From the NCBI GenBank assembly GCA_037146715.1, contig JBAWWO010000003.1:1-64000 (forward strand): a stretch of 64,000 nucleotides of DNA, in the 5' to 3' direction. A program made the translations under genes and the position numbers. Source of the DNA: Alphaproteobacteria bacterium. GTDB taxonomy: Bacteria; Pseudomonadota; Alphaproteobacteria; UBA7879; UBA5542. Of the stretch, positions 17,967-26,456 are shown in pieces (positions within the stretch are counted from its first letter, which is position 1; each line of letters opens with the position of its first letter). Below the pieces are notes generated by a model that saw only the letters and a program-made list of their open reading frames with translations, was not told the origin of the DNA and ran no database searches.

Positions 17967-18872
17967 TTGATATCATTATTTTTGTTAGTTGGGCTTATTG
18001 GGGGTACGACCTGGGTTCTTGTTCCGGTTCAACTTAAATATTTGCCTTTTGAGTTTGCTGTATCTTATCGATTCGGTCTGGCCAGTCTTGTTCTTTTTAC
18101 GGTCGCCTTGGTGAAACACAGGTCCTTTATAAAAATTTCAAGGACGGATCATCTGTTGCTTGTATTACAGGGGATTCTTTTTTTCGGCTTGAATCATATC
18201 CTGTGCTATATTTCGTCACAATATATTCCCACAGGGCTGATTGCCGTTTCCGTTTCGTTGATGATCATTCCGAATGCTATTTTGGGCTTCTTATTGTTCA
18301 GAGAATCGATCACCCCCCAATATATTTTGGGGGCGACGTTGGGTCTTATTGGCGTTCTTTTGACTCTTTATGGAAAAGATTTTTCCTTATCAGGTCATTA
18401 TTTCACAGGGTTTTCTATTGCTTTCTGCAGCACCTTTTTGTCAGCGGCGGGCACCATACTTTCCAAAAAACTTACTCTTAGGAAAATTCCTATTCTGTGG
18501 ATAACGGCTTACGGTACCCTTTATGGAAGTATTTTTAGTTTCTTTTTAGGCTTTCTACATCATGGAAAAATTTATACGTCTTTTGATACATCTTATATTT
18601 TGGCTCTTTTTTATGTATCAATTGTGGCAACCGCTTTTGTAAGTATCGTTTACTTTCAAGTGGTTGCAAAACAGGGCGCTAGTCGAGCTGCTTATTTGTG
18701 GCTGGTCGTTCCAGTGATTGCCGTCTTTGCATCCCAAATATGTGAAAATTTTCATCCCCATATCTTGACCTGGTTTGGACTGGCGCTGGTTATGGGGGGG
18801 CTCTTTTTATGTCTAAATGAAAAGAAAATTCCTATGAAAAAACTGGATGTTAAAGTTTCAGAAAGCGCTTAG
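17967..18872 (+). CDS. DMT/EamA-family transporter
   Basis: This 301-residue inner-membrane protein has about ten hydrophobic segments and the internal two-fold repeat of the EamA family (GATLGLIGVLLTLYG ends the first half). Translation starts at TTG after a strong GGAGGA site; there is no better ATG. It is 24 bases after the HExxH gene and almost surely cotranscribed. EamA proteins export or import metabolites and amino acids; here it could export the product of the locus or may simply be a hitch-hiking metabolite exporter. Confidence 0.85.
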   Translation: MISLFLLVGLIGGTTWVLVPVQLKYLPFEFAVSYRFGLASLVLFTVALVKHRSFIKISRTDHLLLVLQGILFFGLNHILCYISSQYIPTGLIAVSVSLMIIPNAILGFLLFRESITPQYILGATLGLIGVLLTLYGKDFSLSGHYFTGFSIAFCSTFLSAAGTILSKKLTLRKIPILWITAYGTLYGSIFSFFLGFLHHGKIYTSFDTSYILALFYVSIVATAFVSIVYFQVVAKQGASRAAYLWLVVPVIAVFASQICENFHPHILTWFGLALVMGGLFLCLNEKKIPMKKLDVKVSESA

Positions 18873-18953
18873 GATATAGCTAAAGACTATAGAGAAAGAT
18901 ACCCCTCTATTGCTTTCCTTAGGTTTGTCCGAAGGATCTGTAAAAAAGATAAA

Positions 18954-19829
18954 CTATTTTTTAGAAAAGAATTTCCGCAAGTATTCGTACAACTCATTGA
19001 TTTTTTGCGAATCCCGCATTCCTTCTGGGTAGTAAAAATAAACTTTAACGGAAGGACCAGGGTATTGTGGCAATAATTTAACCAAAGGCACCTTACTGTG
19101 AAGAGCCATTTGTGATATAGGGGCAATTCCCAGACCGTTTTCAACTGCTTTTAACATGGCAGCACCTGAATTAATGCTTAAAAAAGGCTGAAAATCTTGA
19201 GGTAACAAGGATAGATGCCAGTTAATTTCCCTATAAGGAAACGCCGCATAATGTCCATAGGAAATAATTCTATGTTTTGCAAGGTCTTCTTTGGTCTTGG
19301 GTTCTCCATGAGTTTTAATGTAGTCTTCACTAGCATATAAATACATCTGCGAATCCCAAAGGTCTTTTTTATCAAAATCCTCGTGGCTAGACATGAAAGG
19401 CCGAACAGCAACATCAACCTTGCCAAAAACGAGATGAGTTTCATCATCACTCCCTACAACCGTAAGGCGAACAGCTGGGTAAGCTTTTATAAACCCTGCC
19501 AATGCATCAAGCATATATAAATTAGCCATGGCATTGGTCGTTGAAATAACGATTTCACCAGCTATAGATTGCTGATTAGCTTCAAGCAATCCTTCTGCCT
19601 TCCGCAGTTCAGCTAAAATCTTATTGGTTGATTTCAGAAAAGTTCTGCCTTCCTCAGTCAAAACAAATTTTCTTTTGCCTTGAAAAAAGAGATCACAATT
19701 TAATTCTCGTTGCAGGGCATAAACCTGTTTTGAAACCCAAGAAGGTGTTACAGAAAGATTTTCTGCCGCTTTATTTAAACCGCCAAATTCGGCCACTAAA
19801 GAAAAAGCTTTTAATTTATCTATATCCAT
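18954..19829 (-). CDS. LysR-family transcriptional regulator
   Basis: The protein has 291 residues, with an N-terminal winged helix-turn-helix (LKAFSLVAEFGGLNKAAENLSVTPSWVSKQVYALQRELNCDLF, about residues 5-48, described here by position) and a C-terminal periplasmic-binding-protein-like effector domain (about 90-290). It converges with the EamA gene, so the two may share regulation only in trans. Effector and targets are unknown. The gene is a typical size, and no defect is seen. Confidence 0.92.
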   Translation of the reverse strand: MDIDKLKAFSLVAEFGGLNKAAENLSVTPSWVSKQVYALQRELNCDLFFQGKRKFVLTEEGRTFLKSTNKILAELRKAEGLLEANQQSIAGEIVISTTNAMANLYMLDALAGFIKAYPAVRLTVVGSDDETHLVFGKVDVAVRPFMSSHEDFDKKDLWDSQMYLYASEDYIKTHGEPKTKEDLAKHRIISYGHYAAFPYREINWHLSLLPQDFQPFLSINSGAAMLKAVENGLGIAPISQMALHSKVPLVKLLPQYPGPSVKVYFYYPEGMRDSQKINELYEYLRKFFSKK

Positions 19830-19963
19830 TTTTTATCATCAAGTTATACGTTCTTCCTTCAAGATAAACGAAGAGCGTGCATTTTCAAAGTTTAATTTAC
19901 GAAACATGTCTATAACAGAAATATTCGGTTGATCGCAAGGAAATTATCTTATATAAGGAGACT

Positions 19964-20257
19964 ATGGAAAAAATACATATCAATTATGGAAACTATAACA
20001 GAAGGCTGCACATGGAAACCTCATCAGAAATTACTACTACAGGGCGCCCAACACTATCCTTTGAAGAAAAGGTTACCGATACCTACGGTCCCCATTTTAA
20101 AAATTTGGAATTTTTTATGAATCAAGCGGAAGATCGCATTGTGGTTGTGCAAAAAAAAATTGACCAATTATCCTGTTTTCTAAAAACATTAAAAGAAAAT
20201 ATGAATCAAATAAATCAGTCTTCCTCCTTTTCAAAGTTTTCTGATAAGAATTTTTAA
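19964..20257 (+). CDS. Small hypothetical protein with C-terminal coiled-coil character
   Basis: The protein has 97 residues. ATAAGGAGACT lies directly upstream of the ATG, a ribosome site nearly identical to that of the 25-residue peptide gene at 16.8 kb. No signal peptide or membrane segment is seen. Residues 50-85 (QAEDRIVVVQKKIDQLSCFLK and onward) have helical heptad character. Its end overlaps the 3' end of the LonB-like gene by 4 bases on the other strand. The family is not recognised; an internal start at residue 17 is also possible. Confidence 0.5.
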   Translation: MEKIHINYGNYNRRLHMETSSEITTTGRPTLSFEEKVTDTYGPHFKNLEFFMNQAEDRIVVVQKKIDQLSCFLKTLKENMNQINQSSSFSKFSDKNF

Positions 20258-22638
20258 TTCATCTCTGTATCGAGTAGTCTTTTTTTGAGTTCTGTATCGT
20301 AAAAGCGCAATTGCTCATAAACTTTTCCAAAAACTGTTTCTTTTGTTTTATCAGTTTCCTTTAAAAACATCTGATGGCCGGATTCCAGGCCCGTAAACAA
20401 CTCAACCGCATCAAAGACATCATCAAAGCTCCATACACTAAACTTGCCCTCGTCAATGGCTTTAGAGACCTCTGGCAACAGGTTTAAATTGGTTTCATTG
20501 CCCTTGGGAATCATGACTCCTTGAGTACCCGTTAAACCTTGCCGTTTACAGGCGTAATAAAATCCCTCAACCTTTTCATTGACACTCCCAATGGGTTGCA
20601 CCAAACCGAACTGATTCATGGACCCTGTGATGGCGATATCTTGTCGCAAGGGAACATTGCCCAGGGACGACAAAATGGCCAATAATTCAGCAATAGAGGC
20701 ACTGTCTCCCTCTACCCCCGTATAGTTTTGTTCGAAGGTAATATTGGCGGAAAAAGAAATGGGAAAATACTTTGCCAAAAGACCCTTCAAAAACCCTTCT
20801 AAAGATAGTACTCCCTTATGTTGAAGGGGTCCCCCCATATCAACAGCATGCTCAATATTAATGACTCCATGACGACCCATATAGGTGCGTGCTGTAATGC
20901 GAGAGGGGCTTCCAAAAGTTTCAGACCCAATACTTTGAACTGTCAATCCGTTGATTTGCCCCGTGGCCATTCCCCGGGTTTTAATCATAATCAGATCTTC
21001 TTCCAAATATTCCTGTTCAAGATCTTGGAATTTCGAATTGCGACGATGGCGGCCTTCAATGGCATGCACTACATCCTCTTGTCGGATGCTTTTTTTGCTA
21101 TCAGTTTTTGCGAAAACGCTCGCTTCTTTTAAAATATCCTTAAAAACAGATATATCTGCCGTAATTTTTTTACGATGGTTAGCCAGACGGCATCCATAAC
21201 TAATGACATACTTAAGGGCAGAAGATTCAACAGCATATTTTAGTTCTTTAATGCAATATTCTTGCAGCAAACAGGAAATTATTTCCAGGTTTTTTGGTCC
21301 AATAGAAATGGTGGCATCAATGTCTGATTTGATTTTGAAATAATCCTGAAATTCATCATCTGCGAAGAAGAATGAATAGTACCATTTGGGATCGCCCACC
21401 AGAACAATTTGAACGTCTAAAGGAATGGGTTGGGGGTCTGGAGCCTCTAACAGCGGCACACCTGCAACACGATAGAGTTCTTCAATGCGAATTTCTTTGT
21501 CTCGTAAGGCTGCTTTTAAAAAGTGCCAGGTTTGGGGGTTGTTGGCAAGTTCTTCTCCCCGTAAGACCAAAATTCCCCCGTTAGCTTTATGAAGAGATCC
21601 AGGAAAGATCATCGTGAAATCCGTTTCAAACCCCCCCATAGGCGTTGTATAATATTTGATGGATCCAAATAAATTTTCGTAAGAGGGATTGGGCTCCAAA
21701 ATCACGGGCAAGTGAGACATGCCGTCGTTCGAAACAAGCACATGAATGGCATACCATTTGTCTAAAGAAACCTCATCTTTCTTTTTCAAATCATTCTGGG
21801 TATTCAAAAAAAGATGCAAATGTTTCAGCATATCTTCCTGCATCGCATGAATCCACTCTTGCATCCCATTTACTGTTGCATAGGCTTTTTCCAGTTTTTC
21901 CAGATGGGGATTAATAACTTCGCTTGCTCGTGATCTTTTAAGGTGGTCTAACCTTTCCGAAAGGTTATCCCCCTCTGATAGGGCAATCTGGGTTAAAGAG
22001 GCTAGACCTTCATGTATTTTTTTCAACAAGGGAGCAAGCTTCTTTTGCATCGAATCTGGTAACTCTTCAACAGGTGTAAACCCCTTTTCCGTTTTGAAAA
22101 CGATTACCAGGCTTTCGTCCTTGGCCCGATGAATATCTAACTGATGGGATACAGCAAAATGGCGCACCTTATCTAAGGTTTTTTGCACCATATGTTCAAC
22201 ACTTTGTTCTTCTTTTTTGATGGCCTTAATGAATTCTGGATCTGCAAAATTCTTTAAAAGAGATTCCTTAATTTTTCGAATAGTTTGCCCAAGTTCTTCT
22301 TTAAATTTGTTGGCTATTCCTGTTGGAAATTTACAGAAATAGGGCTTGCTGGGTTCTTTAAAGTTGTTCAAATATACAAGATCACAAGGGGGGGGAACGT
22401 CAGAAAGGTTTGATTTTATATAATTGAGTGTGGCCTCCATGGTACCTGTTCTGCTGCCTGCAATTACAAATACATTAAATCCCGGATCCCGCATTTTTAT
22501 TGCAAAATCCAAGGCTGTTTTGGCCCGATGGTGGGAAGATAAATCAAATAAGCTCAGATTCTTTTGGTCCGCCGATTTTTTTGAAGGAACGGCTAGATTT
22601 GGAATTCCATAATTTTTAAGCAGAACGGCCTTTGGCAT
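20254..22638 (-). CDS. LonB/LonH-like ATP-dependent protease
   Basis: The 794-residue protein matches the YcbZ-type Lon homologues: an N-terminal AAA-type region with a degenerate phosphate-binding loop (VIAGSRTGTMEATL) interrupted by a long helical insert (about 120-300), then the sensor/lid region and the S16 peptidase domain. The catalytic dyad is S646 (in GVEGDSASIAELLA) and K689 (in GSVNEKVEGF), 43 residues apart as in E. coli Lon. Walker B-like GGILVLRGEEL is present. Likely role: removal of damaged or regulatory proteins in the cytosol. The substrate is unknown. Confidence 0.9.
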   Translation of the reverse strand: MPKAVLLKNYGIPNLAVPSKKSADQKNLSLFDLSSHHRAKTALDFAIKMRDPGFNVFVIAGSRTGTMEATLNYIKSNLSDVPPPCDLVYLNNFKEPSKPYFCKFPTGIANKFKEELGQTIRKIKESLLKNFADPEFIKAIKKEEQSVEHMVQKTLDKVRHFAVSHQLDIHRAKDESLVIVFKTEKGFTPVEELPDSMQKKLAPLLKKIHEGLASLTQIALSEGDNLSERLDHLKRSRASEVINPHLEKLEKAYATVNGMQEWIHAMQEDMLKHLHLFLNTQNDLKKKDEVSLDKWYAIHVLVSNDGMSHLPVILEPNPSYENLFGSIKYYTTPMGGFETDFTMIFPGSLHKANGGILVLRGEELANNPQTWHFLKAALRDKEIRIEELYRVAGVPLLEAPDPQPIPLDVQIVLVGDPKWYYSFFFADDEFQDYFKIKSDIDATISIGPKNLEIISCLLQEYCIKELKYAVESSALKYVISYGCRLANHRKKITADISVFKDILKEASVFAKTDSKKSIRQEDVVHAIEGRHRRNSKFQDLEQEYLEEDLIMIKTRGMATGQINGLTVQSIGSETFGSPSRITARTYMGRHGVINIEHAVDMGGPLQHKGVLSLEGFLKGLLAKYFPISFSANITFEQNYTGVEGDSASIAELLAILSSLGNVPLRQDIAITGSMNQFGLVQPIGSVNEKVEGFYYACKRQGLTGTQGVMIPKGNETNLNLLPEVSKAIDEGKFSVWSFDDVFDAVELFTGLESGHQMFLKETDKTKETVFGKVYEQLRFYDTELKKRLLDTEMN

Positions 22639-22744
22639 GGTTATCTTCCCTGTCTTTTATATTTTTCTAAGGGTACCGTACCTTACAAACCAAAGTCAAC
22701 GACCATTTCCAGAATCAGAGCTTGAAAAGCAGAAGCTAAGGCAG

Positions 22745-23383
22745 TTAGCCTATTAGCTTGTAAAGAGCCTTTCCAACGGTATAAGTTCCAAACCCTAAAA
22801 TTCCTGTGCCAGCAATACGGTTGATATATCTAAAAATAACTATATCGAAGCGGGTGTGAACAAAGTGAACAAAAAAGGCCAAAACAGTCCACCAAATCAT
22901 AGATCCCGCGGAAACACCAATAACTAGGTTGCCAATTTGATTACCAGATAGGGCTGTTTCAAAAACGCCAAAGGTGACAAACATTCCTAGAAATAGAAAG
23001 GTCGTCATGGGGCTGGCAATGGTTAGGAATAGAGTGCTTACGAAAGAGTGAATAGCTTTTTTTTCTTTTGGAGGCTTGCTTTTGTCTAAAAGGGGGCTTG
23101 TGAAAATTTTAGCGCCTAGATAGACCAAAAAAAGACCCCCGACAATATAGAAATAGATATCATAGCTTTTCATCCAACTGTTAATGGCATTAGAGCCCAT
23201 GGCTGCAACCCAGCTATAAAAAGCATCAGCCAGAGTGGTTCCTAAACCAGCAGCTAGGCCAGATATAAGGCCATAAGCCATGGTTTGTCGAATACAGAAT
23301 ATGGCCACAGGCCCAGGAGGAGCTGCCACAAAAAACCCCACTAAAAATCCCTTTATGAGAAATGCATTAAGAATGTGTTCCAT
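22745..23383 (-). CDS. LysE/RhtB-family amino-acid exporter
   Basis: The protein has 212 residues and six predicted membrane segments. The family signature near the N-terminus is GFFVAAPPGPVAIFCIRQTM, where PPGP is diagnostic for LysE/RhtB exporters of lysine, homoserine, threonine or related compounds. It is transcribed alone on the minus strand between the BI-1 and LonB-like genes. Substrate specificity cannot be read from sequence. Confidence 0.9.
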   Translation of the reverse strand: MEHILNAFLIKGFLVGFFVAAPPGPVAIFCIRQTMAYGLISGLAAGLGTTLADAFYSWVAAMGSNAINSWMKSYDIYFYIVGGLFLVYLGAKIFTSPLLDKSKPPKEKKAIHSFVSTLFLTIASPMTTFLFLGMFVTFGVFETALSGNQIGNLVIGVSAGSMIWWTVLAFFVHFVHTRFDIVIFRYINRIAGTGILGFGTYTVGKALYKLIG

Positions 23384-23481
23384 TTTAAGACCCTTTCACG
23401 ATAGATGCGCCCCTGGGTTAAAACCTGAGTGAGCCCAGGGGAAATCTTTAGTTAAAACAATAGGCAGTTTTTTTAATTTTT

Positions 23482-24222
23482 TTATGAACGACGATTTCCA
23501 AAGAACCGAAGCAGCATCAAAAACAAGTTGATGAAGTCAAGGTACAAGGCCAAAGCCCCCATGATGGCTTTCTTTGAATGCACTTCAGTTGTGTCTTGTT
23601 CCCAGTATATTTCCTTAATACGTTGAGTATCATAGGCTGTAAGGCCTGTAAAAACTAACACGCCTACGGCAGACACAACAAATTCTACCATGGTGCTTTT
23701 TAGCCAAATATTCACAACAGATGCCAAAATAATACCAATCAAACCCATGAACAAAAATGAGGCAAAGGAGGATAGATCTTTTTTAGTTGTATATCCATAT
23801 AAACTCATGGCACCAAAAGTACAGGCTGTGATACTAAATACGCGGGTAATGCTGGCGCCTGTATACACGTAACAAATGGGCGACAAACTTAAACCGGTTA
23901 GGGCTGCATAAGACCAGAAAATAAGCTGAGCCGTTGAGGCATCCATTTGACTAATGCGCATAGATAACCACAAAACCAAACCGATTTGGGCAAAAAGGAG
24001 CATAATAGCAAAACCGCTAGCCGCTACATGCCCTTGGGCATTTATAACAAACAATAGATTTTGAAGAGCTGGTATTTGGGTGACTGCGAAAGCTAGCAAA
24101 GCTGTTACCACAAGGCCAAAGGACATATATCCGTAAACCTTTAACATATAGGATCTTAATCCCTGGTCAACGCCTTCGCCAATAGCGGAATGATTGATAA
24201 TGTGGGGGTTATAGTTTTTCAT
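23482..24222 (-). CDS. Bax inhibitor-1/YccA family membrane protein
   Basis: The protein has 246 residues from the ATG at 24222, which follows AGAGGTCCT; a 31-codon in-frame extension to 24315 is AT-rich and lacks a ribosome site, so it is not used. There are seven hydrophobic segments and the family features LSPICYVYTGASI, LTAYDTQRIKEIYW and a terminal ALYLDFINLFLMLLRFFG. Bacterial members are inner-membrane channels or protease modulators (YccA inhibits FtsH). No partner gene is adjacent. Confidence 0.92.
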   Translation of the reverse strand: MKNYNPHIINHSAIGEGVDQGLRSYMLKVYGYMSFGLVVTALLAFAVTQIPALQNLLFVINAQGHVAASGFAIMLLFAQIGLVLWLSMRISQMDASTAQLIFWSYAALTGLSLSPICYVYTGASITRVFSITACTFGAMSLYGYTTKKDLSSFASFLFMGLIGIILASVVNIWLKSTMVEFVVSAVGVLVFTGLTAYDTQRIKEIYWEQDTTEVHSKKAIMGALALYLDFINLFLMLLRFFGNRRS

Positions 24223-24570
24223 AGGACCTCTCTTATGATTAGTTACAAACAATAAGAAAGATACACCAGGTAAAAAAAAAAGACAAGCTGTCCCAATTTT
24301 GCGTATAGCTATCAAAGATATGAGACTAAGAAAGGGTGAGTGGCTATATAGCTAAACTTCTAGAAAAAGATACCCCCTATATATAAGGTGTGAAGAATAT
24401 CTAAAGATAGGCCCCATCCCTTAAAAGTAACTGCTTTGTACTTCATGTTCTCTCTCGAAATAAGGCTCAGAAAAAATTATAAATTCTCTCTACTTTGCCA
24501 TTTTATTTTGTAAAAACTGTGATACAGTAAATTAATATATAAAAAAAAAATAAAAACCGGGGGGGTTTTA
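24223..24570. other. AT-rich gap upstream of the two-partner secretion genes
   Basis: No gene is seen in these 348 bases. Near the right end, ACTGT and ACAGT flank GAT (24536-24548), a small inverted repeat 22 bases before the tpsB start that could be an operator. The start is preceded by a run of seven G. A TATATAGCTA word near 24345 resembles the tail of repeat family R2. Confidence 0.4.
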
Positions 24571-26442
24571 TTGTTACGTCAAATAATTTTTGCGACGCTT
24601 TTTATTCTAATAAGCATGTCTGTAGGGGCTTATGTTCCTGAGGGAGCTTTGCCGTCTCAAGTAGAACGGAATCTTGAACTTGAGCCAGACATCTTAGCCG
24701 AAATGCAAGACGAGCCAACATTTGATGAACATCCCCCAGAGATACCTTCCTATGTTTCAGAGCAACCTAATGCTTATAAACGGAAAGAGCATTTTGAACC
24801 CGAGTCCTCAGACATCCTTTCGGATATGCATGACTCTGCTCTTCACGAGCATCATGCCCCCAAACACCATGCTGCTCATGAGACAGAATCTCATCATGCT
24901 TCTTATCACCATGAACATGGGCGCGAACATCATAGACATCATCATGAAGAACACAAAACCCCGGTTCATGAAGCAAAATTTATTTTAAAGAAAATAACTT
25001 TGGATGGAAAAGATATTGATGAGCCGCATCTTATGCTTATGGCTCAAAAATTTTTGGGTCGGAAGACCAGCTGGAAAGAACTTGATGTTCTTTCTAAGGA
25101 AATTACCCGCTTTTATCGAAATCAAGGATGGTTCTTGGCCCAAACAACTTTACCAAAGCAAGAAATCGTTAAGGGTGTTCTGAATTTGCACGTGGCTAAG
25201 GGATATGTAGACAAGGTTATATATAAAGGTGAGGCCTCGGTCATTAATGATAAGGTCAAGTCTTATATGGACAATGTAACCATATCGCGACCTTTAAATA
25301 AGAAAACCTTAGAGCGCTATATTCTTTTACTAAATGATCTGCCCGGCATTGTGGCGACGGTAACCTTTGATGCGTCCCATAGCCATGAAGAAGCAGCCAC
25401 CATGATTGTTGAGATTGCAGAAACTCCTGTCAATGGAAGTACGTCAATCAATAACGATGGTACTAAATATATGGGCCCATGGCAGGCTAACACGAGCCTA
25501 AGCCTTAACAATCTTTTGGGTCAAAATGAAAAGGTTGATTTAACGGCGGGCGCTGCAACTGAATTTAAAGAAATGAAGTTTGTTCAGGCCAATTATTCCC
25601 AGCCCTTGTTTTCTGAGGGGCTAAAATTGAATATGGAAGCCCAAAGAATTTGGACGCGCCCTGGAAACGTTTTGGCACCGCTTCATATAGAAGGTCTAAT
25701 GACTGAAGGTAAGATGGGGGTTAGCTTCCCATGGCTTAGAAGCCGTTTTGAGAATTTGTCAACGGAAGTGAATCTGAAGACCATTGATATGCAGAACTAT
25801 ACGTTGGCAACTAATGCTCAACAAAAAGATCGCCTGCGTATGATTGAAGCTTATATCAACTATGACTTTTCCGATAAATATATGGGGCAGAACTTAATCC
25901 GTGTTGGTCTGACAAAAGGGTTTGAGGGGCTGGGCTCTATGTCGAACAACTATCCATCCAAAACCAGGCCCGGGGGCAATGTGGAATTCTGGAAAACAAA
26001 TTTCTTGTTGATGCGTAACCAAGCTTTGATTGACGCTTGGATGCTGGCCCTTAGCTTGCAAGGGCAGTTGGCGGGCAGTGCGCTGCTTTCATCCCAGCGC
26101 TATGGTATTGGGGCCACTTTTGATCGGATTTATCCTGCGTCAATTTATACAGGTGACAGCGGATTCCAAGCCAAAGCGGAATTGAATTATACGTTCTATG
26201 ACCTGCTGAAAACTCAAACGTTAACACCTTATACTTATTGGGCTTATGGGATGATCCATAACAGATCACCGCAATCAAATGAAAACTCTGAATCGCATAT
26301 TCAAGGATTGGCGTTGGGGCTTCGCAGCAGAATTTTGAAAAATTTAGACGGATATATTGAATTGGAGTTGCCCTTTAATACAAGTACTCCAACACAGGGA
26401 ATACAGAATAAAGTGTCAATGGGGCTCACATTAAAATATTAG
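24571..26442 (+). CDS. TpsB outer-membrane transporter (ShlB/FhaC/HecB family) with His-rich N-terminus
   Basis: The 623-residue protein is the pore partner of the adjacent giant exoprotein. A signal peptide (1-20) is followed by an acidic region, then residues 87-133 with 19 histidines in 47 positions. POTRA domains follow (about 135-285: FILKKITLDGKDID, FYRNQGWFLAQTTLP, LPGIVATVTF), then a beta-barrel of about 330 residues ending in SMGLTLKY with terminal aromatic. The family moves TpsA proteins across the outer membrane after POTRA recognises the TPS domain. Start is TTG after a G-run; other starts are too far in. The His-rich block is unusual and suggests metal binding. Confidence 0.93.
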   Translation: MLRQIIFATLFILISMSVGAYVPEGALPSQVERNLELEPDILAEMQDEPTFDEHPPEIPSYVSEQPNAYKRKEHFEPESSDILSDMHDSALHEHHAPKHHAAHETESHHASYHHEHGREHHRHHHEEHKTPVHEAKFILKKITLDGKDIDEPHLMLMAQKFLGRKTSWKELDVLSKEITRFYRNQGWFLAQTTLPKQEIVKGVLNLHVAKGYVDKVIYKGEASVINDKVKSYMDNVTISRPLNKKTLERYILLLNDLPGIVATVTFDASHSHEEAATMIVEIAETPVNGSTSINNDGTKYMGPWQANTSLSLNNLLGQNEKVDLTAGAATEFKEMKFVQANYSQPLFSEGLKLNMEAQRIWTRPGNVLAPLHIEGLMTEGKMGVSFPWLRSRFENLSTEVNLKTIDMQNYTLATNAQQKDRLRMIEAYINYDFSDKYMGQNLIRVGLTKGFEGLGSMSNNYPSKTRPGGNVEFWKTNFLLMRNQALIDAWMLALSLQGQLAGSALLSSQRYGIGATFDRIYPASIYTGDSGFQAKAELNYTFYDLLKTQTLTPYTYWAYGMIHNRSPQSNENSESHIQGLALGLRSRILKNLDGYIELELPFNTSTPTQGIQNKVSMGLTLKY

Positions 26443-26456
26443 AGAAAAAGAAAAAT

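Noticed and set aside
16800-19966. Nearly identical AAGGAGACT stretches before the 25-residue peptide, the 97-residue protein and the VOC gene, as a possible shared regulatory motif
   Set aside because: They are strong ribosome-binding sites at normal distance from the start codon; similarity beyond that is slight.
24223-24315. 31-residue N-terminal extension of the BI-1 protein
   Set aside because: There is no ribosome site, and the ATG at 24222 has a good one and fits family length.
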